Shown piece after piece: positions 22,383 through 35,752 of a stretch of DNA of 64,000 nt (positions are counted from its first letter, which is position 1; each line of letters opens with the position of its first letter). The notes beneath the pieces are model-generated. The model had not been told where the DNA came from and searched no databases. It saw only the letters and a program-made list of their open reading frames with translations. The position numbers and the translations under genes were made by a program. The stretch spans positions 224,711-288,710 of the forward strand of contig BCLD01000016.1 in NCBI GenBank assembly GCA_001600875.1, in the 5' to 3' direction. This DNA is from Solicoccozyma terricola (taxonomy: Eukaryota > Basidiomycota > Tremellomycetes > Filobasidiales > Piskurozymaceae).

Positions 22383-24508
22383 ATGGCACTCGATCCGCTC
22401 TCAGGTGCTTCCAAGCCACTCCCACCACCGCATCTCCTCTCGTCAAAGAACCCTCTTCCATTCGCAGCTACATTCCATGATACCCCCTTGCTCGCACCGT
22501 TCGAACACTCGGGAGCACCGGGTCCATCTAGTCGGTCGCCGTTTGCAAGGACCGTGTCGGCGAGTGGGAAGGATCACTTGAGGGATGAGTCGTTCGGGCG
22601 TAGTGATGGATGGAGGCACATAGCTTCCCTTGTTCAAACGGATCAATGGATGGAAGGAAAGATTGCAGAATGTGTTGATCGAGCGGATGGGAATATGGAT
22701 CTTGGGTGAGTGCGCTAGATCATGCTCTGTTCATCCCCGATTCTCATTCAATCGAGGCGTGATTGATACAGTCAATGCGGTCTTGAATCGTTATCAACCA
22801 AGATATCCGACCTTCAATATCTAGTCACTCTTTCATCTCGATCTCCATATACTCCAACACCACGCACACAACAAAGATCATCCCCACATTCCACCAAAAA
22901 CATACATCACTCCCCATCTCCATCATACGGAAATATCATACCTCGGACTCGATTAGATGATACGAGGATATCCCCATTCTCAGCATCCACAAGAACATTC
23001 TCAAGAATCGTTTCGGCGCCGGTTGTCGGTGAACAATATTCAGGTGATGGTGGGATGGGGAGAGAAAAGCCATTAAGTACTACGTTGGCCCATTACCGTG
23101 TCAAGTTGGGATCTCCAATGTCCTCTTCATTGTCCAAAGATGACGACAGAGTATCAGCACTCGACGTTCCTATCGATTTCGGAGGCTTTGATCCACCAGG
23201 TTCTCCTGTAACATCGCCTTTCACACCACCCCTTACTCAATCGCATCGATCTCCCTCTCTTGCCCCACCACCTTCCAGCCCCTCTACCTCACATCGACCA
23301 CCCCCATCCCAATCACCCTTCTCGAACAGGTCATTTACGAGAACTGCATCCGGGGGTATCATCTCAGGAGATGGTGGGAGATGGTATGGGAAAGGAAGAG
23401 CGGATGTTGATTTGACATTGGCGACTAATTCTTTGAAAGAGTGAGTTTGGAGTTCGGAAAAATTGTGGTGGTAGTACATTGATGGAATTTTCTTTCGCGT
23501 GACAAGGTTGCCGAGCGCGTTGTTCCAGGTTACTAATTTGGTGACTTTAAGTCTGAGTGAGTACCGATCCGTCTTAATATATCTGGAGATTACAACGAAT
23601 ACAACGGTTCTGCAGGACAAAATTTCCTCAAATCGCTACCAGCTGCTATCGGCGTATTGGAAAATCTCAAAGAGTTGAATGTCAGCGGGAATCAAATCGT
23701 GTGTTCCTTTTCCGGAGGGCCTTCGTGGTACACTCTCGCTTATGCTCCCCATCCCCTCATGCAGAAATTCTTCCCACCTGCCATCCTTGATCTCAATTTA
23801 GAGCAATTCTATTACACCGGCAACCCGTTAATCCCATGTCCACCGCACGTCGATAACAAGTCATTCCCATCCGGTCGTCTTCTCGGAGACCTGGTGATCA
23901 ATTCAACCGACGTCCCATCGTTACGCTCACTATGCATCTCTCAACTACTATCCACTCGTCTACCAGACGATTTACCGGCATTGTTATCCCGTATCGATTG
24001 GGAACCAGTACCGGGTAGTAAAGACCCGCATGGTTTGAAAGACGCGGATTCATTACAACTTCAAATTCCATGTCTTCGAGACGAGGAATGTCATCGTATT
24101 CTAGCATGTCTACGTTCGGCATATCACGCTTCGAACTCATCGAGAACCTCTGCGGATAGGATTCCGAATCCAGCTTTCTCTCCATCGACTGGGAGGGTAT
24201 TGGGGAAGACATCGATCGCCCCGCCGACGGACGACGCATCGATGAATCCATTCTATACCGCGTGTCCATCTCCTCATCATGTGGATGCTAATCAACAGGG
24301 AGGCTTAAACAACCACGTTACACGGAGGATATACCTACATAAACCTGCAGAGGAGAGATTGGAGTGGGTAAAGGTCAAGGGCGCGGATTCTCTCGTCCCC
24401 ATCAAATGGCAGGGATGTCAGCGAGGATGTCTTGATTTCCTAGAAAAGGCAGATGAGGCGGTGGAGGATGGATTCGATATCGATGTGGTAGCCGAGGGAT
24501 GGGAATGA
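22383..24508 (+). CDS. Leucine-rich-repeat protein with a disordered N-terminus
   Basis: ATG 22383 (MALDPLSGASKPLP); stop TGA 24506-24508. Four exons (22383-22705, 22772-23440, 23507-23556, 23616-24508) sum to 1935 nt, giving 644 residues. Residues 1-90 are Pro/Ser-rich. Two LRR blocks follow: CGLESLSTKISDLQYLVTL, then, after a long Ser/Pro-rich stretch, LPSALFQVTNLVTLSL and LPAAIGVLENLKELNVSGN. The C-terminal half (PSLRSLCISQLL, WQGCQRGCLDFLE) looks like a conserved fungal module found behind LRRs. LRRs of the LPxxIxxLxxLxxLxLxxN type are protein-binding scaffolds; the partner is unknown. It is divergent from the RabGAP and converges with RPA2, whose stop codon is about 83 bp away. Confidence 0.82.
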
Positions 24509-24590
24509 AAAAAACTAGATGTCTCCTAGCAAAAAGTGTCATCATTACGAGTACAAGTTGTCACGACACGAGGAAAATGTACATCTCAGG

Positions 24591-25757
24591 CTAGACCATT
24601 TTGACGTGCTGTGAGGGGTGGTGGTCAAATACTGCGCAATCATATGGCACACGCATACTCCTCACCATTTCATCGATTGTCGTGTACAGCTGTCCTTCGG
24701 TGATGAGGTACTCGATTGCGTCCCTATTGAGCGGGGCATTGTCAGTCAATGTCACCCTCCGCCTATTCCATCACACTCACATGATCGCATCACCATCACC
24801 ACCGACTGCCCTCGCGATAGCAGCGACATGCGCTCCATCCTCATCAGGACAAACCGAGACATGTTGCAGGATCCTCTTGTGCGTGTCAGGGTACTCGGAC
24901 CATTGATCTTGACCACCGCCACCACCTGCTCCGCCACCCATCGCGTAGTCGGACTGGTTGGCACCAGCGTGCTCGGCTTTAATGCCGGTCTGGGTAGGTC
25001 ACGGATGTGAGTGTCCCGGTCAGGTGAGTGATTCCACGGGCTTTTTTTTTTCAACTCACAGCGGCCGTTGGATTACGGTACGTCAACGTCACATACAACG
25101 ACTCGAGCAAGTGGTAGAAGACTTCGTTGTGATCGGTGACCAGTCGGATGTTCTGCGCAGAAATGTGTCGTTTACCGTTGAAAGATTTAATTTGACCCAT
25201 GACAGAGACGTAGACATCTTGTCTGTGGGAGTCAGGACGGTGGTCAGGATGGATTCACAGGACAATATAACAAGAGTCACGCACTCTATTCCATCAGTCT
25301 TCCCACTCCCATCATCAGACGTATCTAGCCAAACTCGCGCATCAATCCCACCTGTTCCATCTTCCAGGCTGTAGCTGACGTTGGTTGCAGAGGTAGAGAT
25401 GTTTCGAACGACGGCAACGATGGAGACCTAGCGGCGATTGAGACTGTCTTTGTCAGTGCAAGGTTTAATCCTTCCAGCCTATGCCCACTCACGCTCCCCA
25501 GGTCCACCCCTTCAATCGCAAAGTCGGCGTCTGGATGAGGTTGAGCGGCTTGGAGGATCTGAACGATGGTGACTGGTCGAAGAGTCGAGTTGCCGCCTTT
25601 AGCCTGTTTCATGGGTGGGTCAGCTCGATTGCTCTGCGGAATGCGATGTGCGCTGAAGCGCTGAACGCACCTTGGAGCCACCTGGAGAGCCTTGACTACC
25701 TGCACCACCGTACGGACTGGCGTTGAAACCACCTTGATCGTAGTATGGGTTGGCCAT
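24591..25757 (-). CDS. RFA2: Replication protein A 32-kDa subunit
   Basis: Start ATG 25757 (MANPYYDQGGFNASPYGG); stop TAG 24591-24593. The N-terminus is Gly/Ser-rich, as in all RPA2 proteins where it is the phosphorylation region. It leads to LRPVTIVQILQAAQPHPD and an OB fold: FAIEGVDLGSVSIVAVVRN, TSATNVSYSLEDGTGGID, and IKSFNGKRHISAQNIRLV with NEVFYHLLE. A Gly-rich linker precedes a C-terminal winged helix (GAHVAAIARAVGG, YLITEGQLYTTIDEMHVKMV), spread over short exons. RPA2 is the middle subunit of the heterotrimer that coats single-stranded DNA in replication, repair and recombination. It lies in the same direction as KDM5, with 145 bp between the KDM5 stop and this start. Confidence 0.93.
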
Positions 25758-25902
25758 GATGGGATGGTGATGGTATGGTAATGGGGATGGTAAGGGGGAT
25801 GCCATCGACCAACAGTGCTTCAACTTGAAACGCGTCGAAACATGATTCCGGGCTTATTACGCGTCACAACATTTTTGGTCTTGGGTCCTGTTTATTTTAC
25901 AA

Positions 25903-28900
25903 CTATCGACCTATGGGATCGTATGCTCCGGATGTGGGTCTCTTTACGCTCTCCTCTGCAGGAGGCCGTGCTGGGAACGGGTCTCCCGCACCTGTCCTCC
26001 CCCTCTCACCAACACTCGATGGGTGCTCAGCAGCCGTGGCGACCTTGGGCGAGCCTTGCTTGCCATCCTTGGATGAAGGGGTCGCCGACCCACCACGGAA
26101 TGGAGGGATCACCATATCCTTGGTGACGGCAGAGTAGGTGTGTGGACGGTATGGAGGCTGTGAGAGGGCCGGAGAGGGTGGGGGGAGACGACTGTATGTT
26201 GGGGAATGTGGGAAAAGACCGGGACTGTCGATCACGCGATGCGCCGTCGTCGTCGTCGAGGACGGTCGTGGCGGCGGCAGTGCAATCGGGGCCAGTCGAT
26301 TCGGATGGAGTGGAATCGGTGGCCTGTTCGGATTCGGTGGTCTGCCTCGGGTGTTTGTAGGTCCGAAATGGTGTTGCGAGACGGCTGGTTGTGGCGGCTG
26401 AAGAGCAGAAGCCGGTCGAGGTGCATGACGCTGCTCGATCGGAGCCAGTTGAACCCCCTCGAGCGATGATCCTGGTAAAGCATTCGATGCCACACGATGG
26501 TTACCGACGTGGATGCTGGGCTGTGCGGTTTGCTCGGAATGTCGATGAGGTAGATCCAAGTCAGGTAGATGAGGGATACTAGGACGGGTGGCAGCTGCAG
26601 CAGCAGCAGCAGTCGATGGCGGCGGCGGCGGAGGCGGCGGCGGCAGCCTTCGTGGCATGTCCGCCGTTCGAGGCATCGTAGGCTGTGGCGGAATCGAAGG
26701 TGGTGGGCGATGAATGGAAGGAGGACCTGGTCGACTGGCCGGCCCATTCTCCCTGGGGTCAACCGCAAGTAGAGCCGCTTGTTGTGCCTTCCATGCCAGT
26801 CGCCTCGCATCCTCTTCGCTCAGACCAGGAATAAAGGCTTTGACCTCGAGTAGGATATCGTCGGCACGGATGGGTAATGCGGAGATTCCCGTAACAGCCT
26901 TGTTGCAAATCCTATACGTCTCGTGGCGATCGATGAAAATGTTGGTGCCAATGTGGTCTGTAGAACGATCATCAGCCACGGGCCTCGGGATCATGTACAC
27001 TACAACCGCTACTCACTCGAGAACTGAGCCGTCACGCCCGCATAAGGATACCGCTCTCCCGCCTCGAATGCACAGCAGGGACACTGCCATGGCTTGGCAT
27101 CTGCGCCCAAAGCCTCTGTCGGGGCATGCACACAAGACGCGTGATACGAATGTTCGCACTTTGAGCACCTAACCTGGATGATCGAATCGGCAGGTGGTTG
27201 GCCGCAAACGCAATTCACCACTTCCTTGCCTCCCTCCCGGGCCGCCCAGACGAATTTGGGAGGGCGTGGACCAGCTTTGACCACGGCAAGGAGGCTGTCC
27301 GGCTGGATATCGTATTTGATGACGGTGCGAAGGCGTGCAAACAGCGCATCGTAAAGGTCGAGGGGAGGGTGCCCATCACGATGAACAATCACATCGAGTG
27401 GCAAGCTCTTCAACTTTTTCAGCCAATGTCGCATGAATATTCGATCCGTACACAACTCCACCTTGCTGATCGGGTTGAAATCTTTGAGGACGAGGGCGGC
27501 CGCTCGGTTTATCATCGTCAGCAGGTCCCGAGCGAATTCCCGTTCAGGAAAGGAGAATTTGAATTGCCAGCGGGGATCCAGCAACGTGCACAAGGCATCC
27601 GCAGACGGCTTGATGACGCGCGGGCCCGACTTGTCCTTGCTTCGGCAGAACAGACACTTCCATCGCTTACTGTTGCTAACCTCATCGAGGGTGATCTCAA
27701 GGCACTTTGGGTGGTAAAGTTCGAAGCATTTGCGGCATTTCAACATCGTTCCCGAGGGTTGTCGGCGGCACAAGCAGGAAAATGTGATGTTAAGCGAGTG
27801 GTTATCTTTACCCAGGAGCTCCAGGTTCGTTTGCGTCGGATCTGTTGGTTCCTCGTCGCCTGGTGCAAGCAAACGACTGACATCTTCGAGCATGTCGGCG
27901 AGGGTCCCTTGAACATTGGTACGGGTCTGCAGAGCACGCGCGGCTTCTTGAAGCCATCGATCGTACGTAGTCAGCTCTTGATTCAGCTCCTTTAGCTCGG
28001 GGATGATGACGCCATGCGCTCTGATCTCGGCGGATTTGAGAACGCGACGCGCAAAGTCCATGGTACCACGCTTTGCGTCACCGGAGAGTGCGAGTTGAGT
28101 CCTGCTGGATTGTTGGGCCCCAAGAGCTCGCATTCGAATCTGCTTGATCCGCACTTGCATTTCGCCATCCACCGGTACCTCGGCGTTCTCTTCCAGCAAG
28201 CTGTCCAGCTCAGAAAGTGTCACGGAAGGGCCGTAATGGGAGTCTGGGCTGCAGGCCGCGATGACGATACTAGCACGATGATGCCAGTCTTCGCCCCTCT
28301 CTCGCTTGCCTTGCAGATTGACATAAAACTCGTGCGTAGGCGGAACCCCACACTCTTTGGCTTGTTCGAGGTAGTCAATGACGTGTTGTAGTTCCAAAAA
28401 GTGCTCATCGAGTTCATTCATATCGGCGAGCCATTTCAGACGGCCAAGGAGGAGCTGTAGACGAGGCAGTTCCGGAAGGTCGACATTCAGAGACGTGCCC
28501 TGAATGTACACCGCCTCGCAGTCAGCGAGTCTGACGTCCGGGTTGGCCAGGACCGCCTTGGCCTCGTCTTGAAACTCTCGGCAGGATGTGATCAGCTGGC
28601 GGACTCGAGAGAATTCCGGAGCATCAAAGCCCAGTCGCTCGCCCGCTCGTAGGATATCCTCAATGTCTTGCACTTTGCGTCCTCTGTCCTCTGTATCGTC
28701 CTGTCCCTCCATGGTCTCGTCGCCGTCGACATCCCTTCCGCGCCGTCCTCTGCCACGCGCATGCAATCTCTTGGTAAATAGGCTGGCGGCGAGATCCACC
28801 CACGCGTTGGCTTGGGCGACGAACGGCCTGAGGGCCAGTAGCTCAGGGATAGGATAGTTGATCTTCTCTCCGTCTGCAAGAATAGACCTCAACGACTTTA

Positions 28901-31900
28901 GCGCCGGTCGTGGCGACTCCTCGAGCAGCTTCTGGAATCGTTGCCGCCAAAATGTCGGTGCCATTGCTCTTTCCGAGACTTGTCGTAAAATGTCCTCCAG
29001 CTGATGATCTGATAGTCTGTTGCGGAGAATGCGCGTGGCAGGTTCGCATCTGCAAAGATACGTGAGATGTTCGTGGCACGTCACGGACTTGGTGCATTGG
29101 CAGGTGATCTGTGACAGGTAGCAGTAGGTTTTGCAGTGCTTGCAGATGTACTGGTCCTCTGACTTGTCCCCGTCGCTGATTACCTCGCTGAGCTGAGGCC
29201 ATCTCGATCTCGTGCCGATGCGAAGGAGCTGCTCGCGTCTGACCATGGCTTCGACGCTGTCTTGTAGCCACGCCGCAGTTTGGATCGATTGTGAGTGGTG
29301 AGCGATCGTAACGACTAGCTCTTCATGTGAGAATACAGGCGGTTTGAGGTGCTTTTGATATCGCTTGATACATTCGTAGCCATAGGGGAGCCAGTCGGGG
29401 AGGGCGAAGTTGACTGCCTCGTTGTAGTTGAGGCCGTGGTTGAAACCACAATGGTAGGCCTTGGGGAAGGTAATGACGAATTCGCCTGGTCGCTGATTGC
29501 AGACCGACACTCCTACGCCAGCCTGTTTGAGTCTTCCCGGATTCATCATCGTGACGAGCTGGAAAAGGAGAGAGGGCTGCTGCTCGAAAAGCTCGGGCGC
29601 CTCGCTTTTGATGGCTGATTCAAACTTTTCAGCGTCACTGCCAGGGATCCCGTACCACGTCTTTGTGTCTCCCCAGTACACTGTGAGGAGATGAGGTTGA
29701 GTGTCGGCTGGAGGGTGGTGACACAAAGTGCCTGTCAAACTTACTGTAATTGACGCTATAGGTGTAGTGATCTTCGTTGTGCCAACAAAAGGCTGCGAAC
29801 AGCATGCCAATGTAGGTCCACGGCACAGTCATCCCTGAGATGTCTGATTTGATGTATCGGAGGAGACTGTGAGGAGGGGGCAAGTCAGTAGTGCCACTAG
29901 CCTCCCTCTAGGCACACACTCACGATTTGGACAGGATTGGCATATTATTCAGATTCCAGGGGTCCTTGGACTTTGGCTCGAGAGGATGCGTTTCCAGAGT
30001 CGGCGCACCGCTCCCATGGGTCGTCGAGTGAACGTCTGCCCCGTATTCCACCTCCACGGTCTCATCCTGCGCTTCCACAAGTCGCCAAAACTCCTTTTCC
30101 AAGTCGTGTTCAGAGACTTCCAGGTCACCGATTCGCTGGGTGACTCCGTTTGGTTCCGTCGAGTTGGCCACCTTGTCGATTTGCGGAGCTGCTGGGTCCA
30201 GTGGACCCGGCTTGTTGCGGCGTGGTGGGTGCTTGGCGAACCAGTCCGTTCGGAAGCTGTTTGCGCGTTGCTGGAATGAGAAGATGGAATGTTCCTCGCC
30301 TTCGTCAAAGCCAAAGTCATTGCCCGTACCCAACAAGCATTCGGCGCAGAACCATTCGTCGTTATCGGGAACAGTGGATAGGGGGGGATCCAAGCAGTAA
30401 ATGTGGAAGCCCCGGTCGCATTCGTCGCAAAGAAGGATCTTCCGAGCGTTTTTACTGTCCAAGCAGATCTCGCAAGCCTGTGAGGGATTTGTTAGGAGGG
30501 GGTGTGTGTGTGTAGTATTTCGAGAGGGGATACTCACATCGCCCTTTTCAAATGGCATGGCCCTTTCCGACGTTTGAAAAGCACGCTTCGCTGGTGGTGT
30601 GCTCGGAGGATCACCTCTCCCAGTCTCTGCAACTCGCTTCCTCTTCATTCCGGGAGGACCGGCGGCGGCGGCGGCGGCGGCGGCGGCGACCGCGGTGATT
30701 GGCACCTTGTCCCCAGTGTCAAAATCCTGAGGACTATCCACGAGACCCACGCCGATGTCTGCTTCGCTGATAGAGGTTGACATGCCCGCGGGTACTTCGG
30801 CATCCGTTGGACCGAGCGGATTCACCGAGAGCACCAACGGTGCTGATTCTACAGATCTTCCGCGAGCCAATCGAGTCGCCGAATCGACGTCACTGGACGC
30901 TGCTCGAGAGTCTTGGATAGCGGTGTCCGCGTCCTCTCCACCAGTTGGGATGGTCGACCCGGACCGCCTGCGAGTACGTTTCGCAGGTGTTTCCTCGACC
31001 TTGGGGCTCTTGCTTCCCGGGAGCGTGGTCGCCAACTTGTTGTTTCCAGTGGTGGGAGACTCTGGAGCCTCGCGCACACCCTCAGATGAACTGCTCTCCT
31101 TTTTGAATGCTGGCGAGTGAGTCTTGACGTGATGTTGAAAGTCCTCGAACGGCTGGATGATTCGCGAGTATGCCGTCTTGCACTGATGAGCTTGTACGGC
31201 GGTGAAGCCGATGTTTCGAGCGACTTCCCCCCACTTTTTCTCGCGGGTGATCTGGCGGGGCAAAAGAAAAGGTTGACTCTTTCGTGTTCCACCACCACGC
31301 TAGATCCACCACTTACCTTGTCCGCCGATCCAATCTTCGTCACAGCCTTTCTCAGCGCCCATACGTCTAGCGGCTGGCGATCGATGATCGGTATCGTTAC
31401 ATTCGGGTTCCCTTGCTGGGAGTGGAACATCTGAAGTTGTTGAAGAAAATTGATTTTGGCTCGGGATGACGCTTCGAGGGAGTTGAGTCGTTGAAGGCGG
31501 GTGCGGAAACGGAATGTCTTGGGGTTGCGGTGAAAAGGTCAGTATGTTTGAGTTGGGATCCTATGGTCCGCCACTCCAACCATCAAAACCTACCTGCGAA
31601 TCCAAGACGAAAGGCATCTTCCATCCCTCTGGCGGGACGATTTTACACATTCCGTAATTCTGGGCACCACCTTGTGCACCGATTTTTTTAACATACTCCA
31701 TCGGGTCTGCAAACTCTTCCTCGGTCGGGTAAAACGTCGGACACTCTTCGAGACCAAACATGCGAGGTTGTGTGCGTGGTGGTGGGTAACGAGGGGCGGT
31801 GGTGCGTACGGTATTGAGATCAAGCGCTGGAGCTAGTTGCAAATTCTGCGCTTTGATGATCGGGTTGTTGCTTGGTCGACCTGGGACGGGTGTGGATTGA

Positions 31901-32775
31901 GGTACAGGGGACGTGGATGTCGAAGAGCTTGGTACAGGTACAAGCCCAGACGTACCAATCTTGCTAGATCCTGAAGCGAGTGCGCTTGGCGTCTCTGGAA
32001 ATGCATTATTGGATGACGACGACGTATCCAAACGACCGATCGCTTCGACTTTGCTTTTCCTTTGTGCTTTGATTGCAGCGGTAGGAACACCTGCCATCAC
32101 CGACCCACCCAACAACGACCCTCCATACTCGTCGTTGGATTGTTTTGGATAATCAAGACATGTCACGAAAGATTGCGTGGAGCGTGGTCGATCGCGTGCG
32201 ACAACAGCCATACGACCTCCGTTCTTGTGGCTGCGCTTGGTAATACCAGTAGGTTTGGAAGAGCCGGCCATACGACCTCCTTGCATGAATGTTTTGCTAG
32301 CGCGACGTTCGATAGCGATCGGGTGGATGGAGGTGGGTGGTGGATCCGATTCGGTCATGTTGGTTGCCCTACGAGTCAGCCTTCCACGATGTTGCAGTGG
32401 TGTTGGCGCCGATGGGATGAGTGTAGACAATGTCGTGGTCGCTGCTGCCGCTGCTGCCGCCGCCGCCGCAGGAACTTTCAGCTTTACAGGTGGGGTTCGA
32501 GTGCCCTCGACTGAAGGCGTGGCGGATTGAAGACGTTCACCGGATCGGCCATCGTCCTGCGATCCACCTCGATCCTGCTCAAACCCACCACCCGTCCGCG
32601 GGGTTGACGGTGTAGTACCCTGTCCCACTCCTGGTCCTAGACTAGATGGTCGAACACCAAGTCGAAGCATGATCGGCGTGCGTACATGAGCTGTGGCGGC
32701 GATTTCTGCGGTTGGTGAGGGTGCTGCTGAGGATGTCGACGTCGGGTTCGGTGTTGATGGTCGTTCGGATGACAT
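25903..32775 (-). CDS. KDM5: KDM5/JARID1-type histone H3K4 demethylase
   Basis: Start ATG 32775 ([16 protein letters not shown]); stop TAG 25903-25905; around 2,000 residues. Domains in order: Ser/Ala-rich N-terminus with a poly-Ala run; JmjN ([19 protein letters not shown]); ARID ([28 protein letters not shown]); PHD1 ([19 protein letters not shown]); JmjC with the iron ligands visible as HNE in [15 protein letters not shown] and the distal His in [19 protein letters not shown]5HC2 zinc finger ([15 protein letters not shown]); a long PLU-1 helical region; PHD2 ([15 protein letters not shown]) and PHD3 ([16 protein letters not shown]); and a Pro-rich C-terminal tail with poly-Pro and poly-Ala. 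The set matches full-length KDM5 proteins, which demethylate H3K4me3/me2 with Fe(II) and 2-oxoglutarate and repress promoters. All key residues are present, so it is probably active. Confidence 0.93.
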
Positions 32776-34535
32776 ACTGGCCGGGAAGACCGCAGGCTAT
32801 ATGAGGGGGGGGGGGGGGGGGGGGGGGGGGGTTGAGGGAATAACGTCGGGTGACTGGATTGGAAAGGGGAGGTGCGGAGGCGTGTGTAGGGCAGTGGGTG
32901 GGTGGGTTATGAGATTTGACCCTTTTCGCCTGCGGTCCGAATGAAACTGTTGTCCGTCCCCTGTGTTAGGCCTTGGCAGGCTGTTTGTCGAGGATGTATA
33001 CACGAAGCAAACCAAGTACGTCTGCGCACTTGCGTCGAATCCCACAGCGGCAGTATCGTAGCACCAGCCCGTCTACAGTGCTCTTACCGGCGATTTCGTT
33101 TTATGTCCTTGGTTGATTTTCCCCTGCGTAGCTCGGACAAAGATCCGCCGACGTACGAGGCGTTCCAGGAGGTCTGCGTCACGGTGTTTGGAAAAAAAAA
33201 AGGCAGAACTGGATTCCCTTCTTCGGTGAGTCGGGTGTATGGGCCCCGTGCTAGAGATTGTTATGTGGCTACGTGCGATCCTGCAGATGATACCTTGAAT
33301 GGTCCTCCTTCCTGCGTCCAACTGGGCCGAAACACTTGAATGCGGCTGTCACCGCCCGCGCTTCAGCGATTTGCAGCGGAGAGAGAGAGGTAATCCAGCG
33401 AAGGGAAGAGGGGGGCGGGGGGAAGGCGGGGGGGATCGATTACAACGAGAGCCTGGTTGTGAGGTACGGCCAATGCCACACACCGGGTGCCTGTTGCCAG
33501 TGGTTGAAATGGATATCTCAGATGGGCATGGACAGGATGGATGTACACCATCTCCCAAGCCCAAGAGGCAACACATGGAATAAGGAACGCGCTTCTTCGT
33601 GGTGACAAGTGAACACCCGGACCAGATGACGAAATCCACATCCGTACGGACAGGGGGGTCAGGGAGGGGGGGCGGATGGAGTGAGGAAAGTGAGACCTAT
33701 ACGGTCCGACCAGATCAGGCAGCGTTGGTTGGAGCACAGGCTTCATATATGAGATCCCATCGGTACGTCATTCAAACAAGTTCTCAACGCCAGCGGCGTT
33801 GAAGGGATTGGGAATATGGGTGAATATCACCTGACAGTCTCCCAGTCGTACTATCGTTTTCTCCTTATTCTACCTGCGACCCATATTACACTCGCAAACG
33901 ACAGGGAAAGGTACGTCGTTGCAATGCGATTGTTTGATGTTTGAGGACGAGGCTGCAGCACGATCTACGACACCGCGCTTTGCCACTGTCGTCAATTATC
34001 TCTACGTCTGACAAAAATCCGAGGTGGTACTTGTCCCTACTCCGTACCGACCTCATTTGATGCATCATTTTTTAACTTTTTTCGGCTGCTGGAACAGCTT
34101 CCGCATTACAATGCGCTGCACCGCTAATCGACCATGGGGCTATATCCCGTAGACAAGACCTATACGCAAGATCCGAATGAATGACGGATGTTATAGGCAT
34201 GAGAGATTTGCATCTTCGCTGTAAGGAATAGATATTCAACTAGCTGAATGATGCGGCGTAAAAATCCGGAGGGAATAGCGACTCTGATCAATTGATGTAC
34301 TGCATGATTCCAGTCTCAATGTCCAACGATCGACTGCCCTAAACAAGGTGATGCGGGTTTTTGGCAGACGCACGGAGTGGTCCGAGTAGAGTGTAGTGGG
34401 GTGATGACCACCGACCGCCACCACTTACCCCCATCTGGATTCCGCGGATTGTAATTTCCCCTTACAACCACGCGAACGCGACTCTCTGTCACCACCACGT
34501 CCGCTCAACGACATACTGCACCTCAACCCACAACC
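32776..34535. other. Divergent intergenic region between KDM5 and tubulin cofactor B
   Basis: About 1.75 kb with no gene I can support. Next to the KDM5 start is a run of 27 G (32805-32831), which lies in the 5' leader or promoter of KDM5 as C on its sense strand. Purine-rich and G-rich patches lie at 33406-33434 and 33652-33680. Open frames here lack recognisable domains. The last 450 bp should hold the cofactor B promoter. Confidence 0.45.
32805..32831. repeat. G27 homopolymer upstream of KDM5
   Basis: 27 consecutive G on the + strand, 30-56 bases before the KDM5 start codon. It could form G-quadruplex on one strand and i-motif on the other. Confidence 0.85.
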
Positions 34536-35598
34536 ATGTCCACCACTATATTCGTCTCATCACCCGACACCTATGGAGAACGTCGAATCGACCTCCACTG
34601 GACATTAGAATACTTCAAAGCTCGTCTCGAGCAGATAACCGGTATTCCATCATCATTACAGTCTCTCACGGTTTTTCATTCCGTGGATGACTATGAGAGG
34701 TTTAAATCGAACGGATCGGGGGAAGGGATGGGTATTGGAAGTGAGAATGATTTGAAGACTTTGATGGAGTTGGGAATCGTTGAGATGTGTCTAGTACGAG
34801 TGAGTTGCTTCTCTCCCATCCGTGGACGTGTCGAACGTTCACGAGCTGACGACTCGTTTCTCTATCCTTTCCCCCCCACTATCAGATCACCAACACCTCC
34901 AACCCAGTCTCCTCCACTACCGACAACAACGGCGGCGGCGAATTCACCGACCTCTCCTCTGTTCAGAAATACGAACTCACATTCGACGAATACGAGAAAC
35001 GTCCTGATACCGTATTAGCTACTCTGAAAGCGCGTGGATTAGGACGATATGCTCCTCCTCCTCCCGTCGAAGAGAAGAAGGACCAATTTGCACGGAAAGA
35101 GGATCAAGTTGTTGGAGCTAGATGTCTTGTTCTTCCTCCGTCATCATCATCATCACATCATCCTACCAACCCACTTCCATCCGGATTCATTGGAACTCCA
35201 ATGCTTTCTCTTCCTCCGCCGATACCTACATCCTCCTCCTCCTCCCCCTCCACCACATCCTCTATTCCGTCATACGATCACCTAGAACGAAGAGGGACGA
35301 TTAGGTTTGTCGGAGCCGTGGAATTCGGAGATGGTGGTGGCGATTGGATAGGAGTAGAATTGGATGAACCGACGGGGAAGAATGATGGGAGGTGAGAAAC
35401 ATTGGGCACAATCTGCTGGTGCAACCCCTATCCGATCGAGAGATGCTGATTTCCTTTTCCCTCTCTGACAGTGTGGCGGGACATGTGTATTTCTCATGTC
35501 CTGCGAAACGAGGTATCTTTGTCCGTCCAGAACGCGTGCAGGTAGGTGATTACGAGGAGGTTGATGAGTTTGCTAGTGATAACGAAGAGGAGATATGA
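34536..35598 (+). CDS. ALP11: Tubulin-folding cofactor B (CAP-Gly protein)
   Basis: ATG 34536 (MSTTIFVSSPDTYGERRI); stop ends at 35598. Exons 34536-34799, 34886-35391 and 35472-35598 give 298 residues. The N-terminal ubiquitin-like domain includes LEYFKARLEQITGIP and LQSLTVFHSVDDYERF. A central charged region (YELTFDEYEKRPDTVLATLK) is typical of the family. A Ser/Pro-rich insert precedes the C-terminal CAP-Gly domain: RGTIRFVGAVEFGDGGGDW, GVELDEPTGKNDG, then VYFSCPAKRGIFVRPERVQ. The GKNDG core of CAP-Gly is intact, and the end is acidic (FASDNEEEI). Cofactor B binds alpha-tubulin and works with cofactor E in the folding pathway. Confidence 0.93.
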
Positions 35599-35752
35599 GA
35601 ACGTTCGGAGATGAGGTAGATGATGAAGGGTTTGGGTAGATTAATTGGGATGAGAGTCGTTGGAAACGACAAATGACAATAATGACACGATGAACATGTT
35701 TTCAGATGACATAGCACTCCTCCGTGGATTTCCTCATCGTCTCGCTTCAACA

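Noticed and set aside
33047..33065. U4 snRNA-like word GGCAGTATCGTAGC
   Set aside because: The 14-nt match to the U4 5' region is striking, but the following kink-turn (AATGAGG...CCGAGG), the U6-pairing TTGCGCAG before it and a downstream Sm site are all absent.
32941..33339. 132-residue open frame upstream of KDM5
   Set aside because: No ATG-context, domain or intron structure supports it, and the composition looks random.
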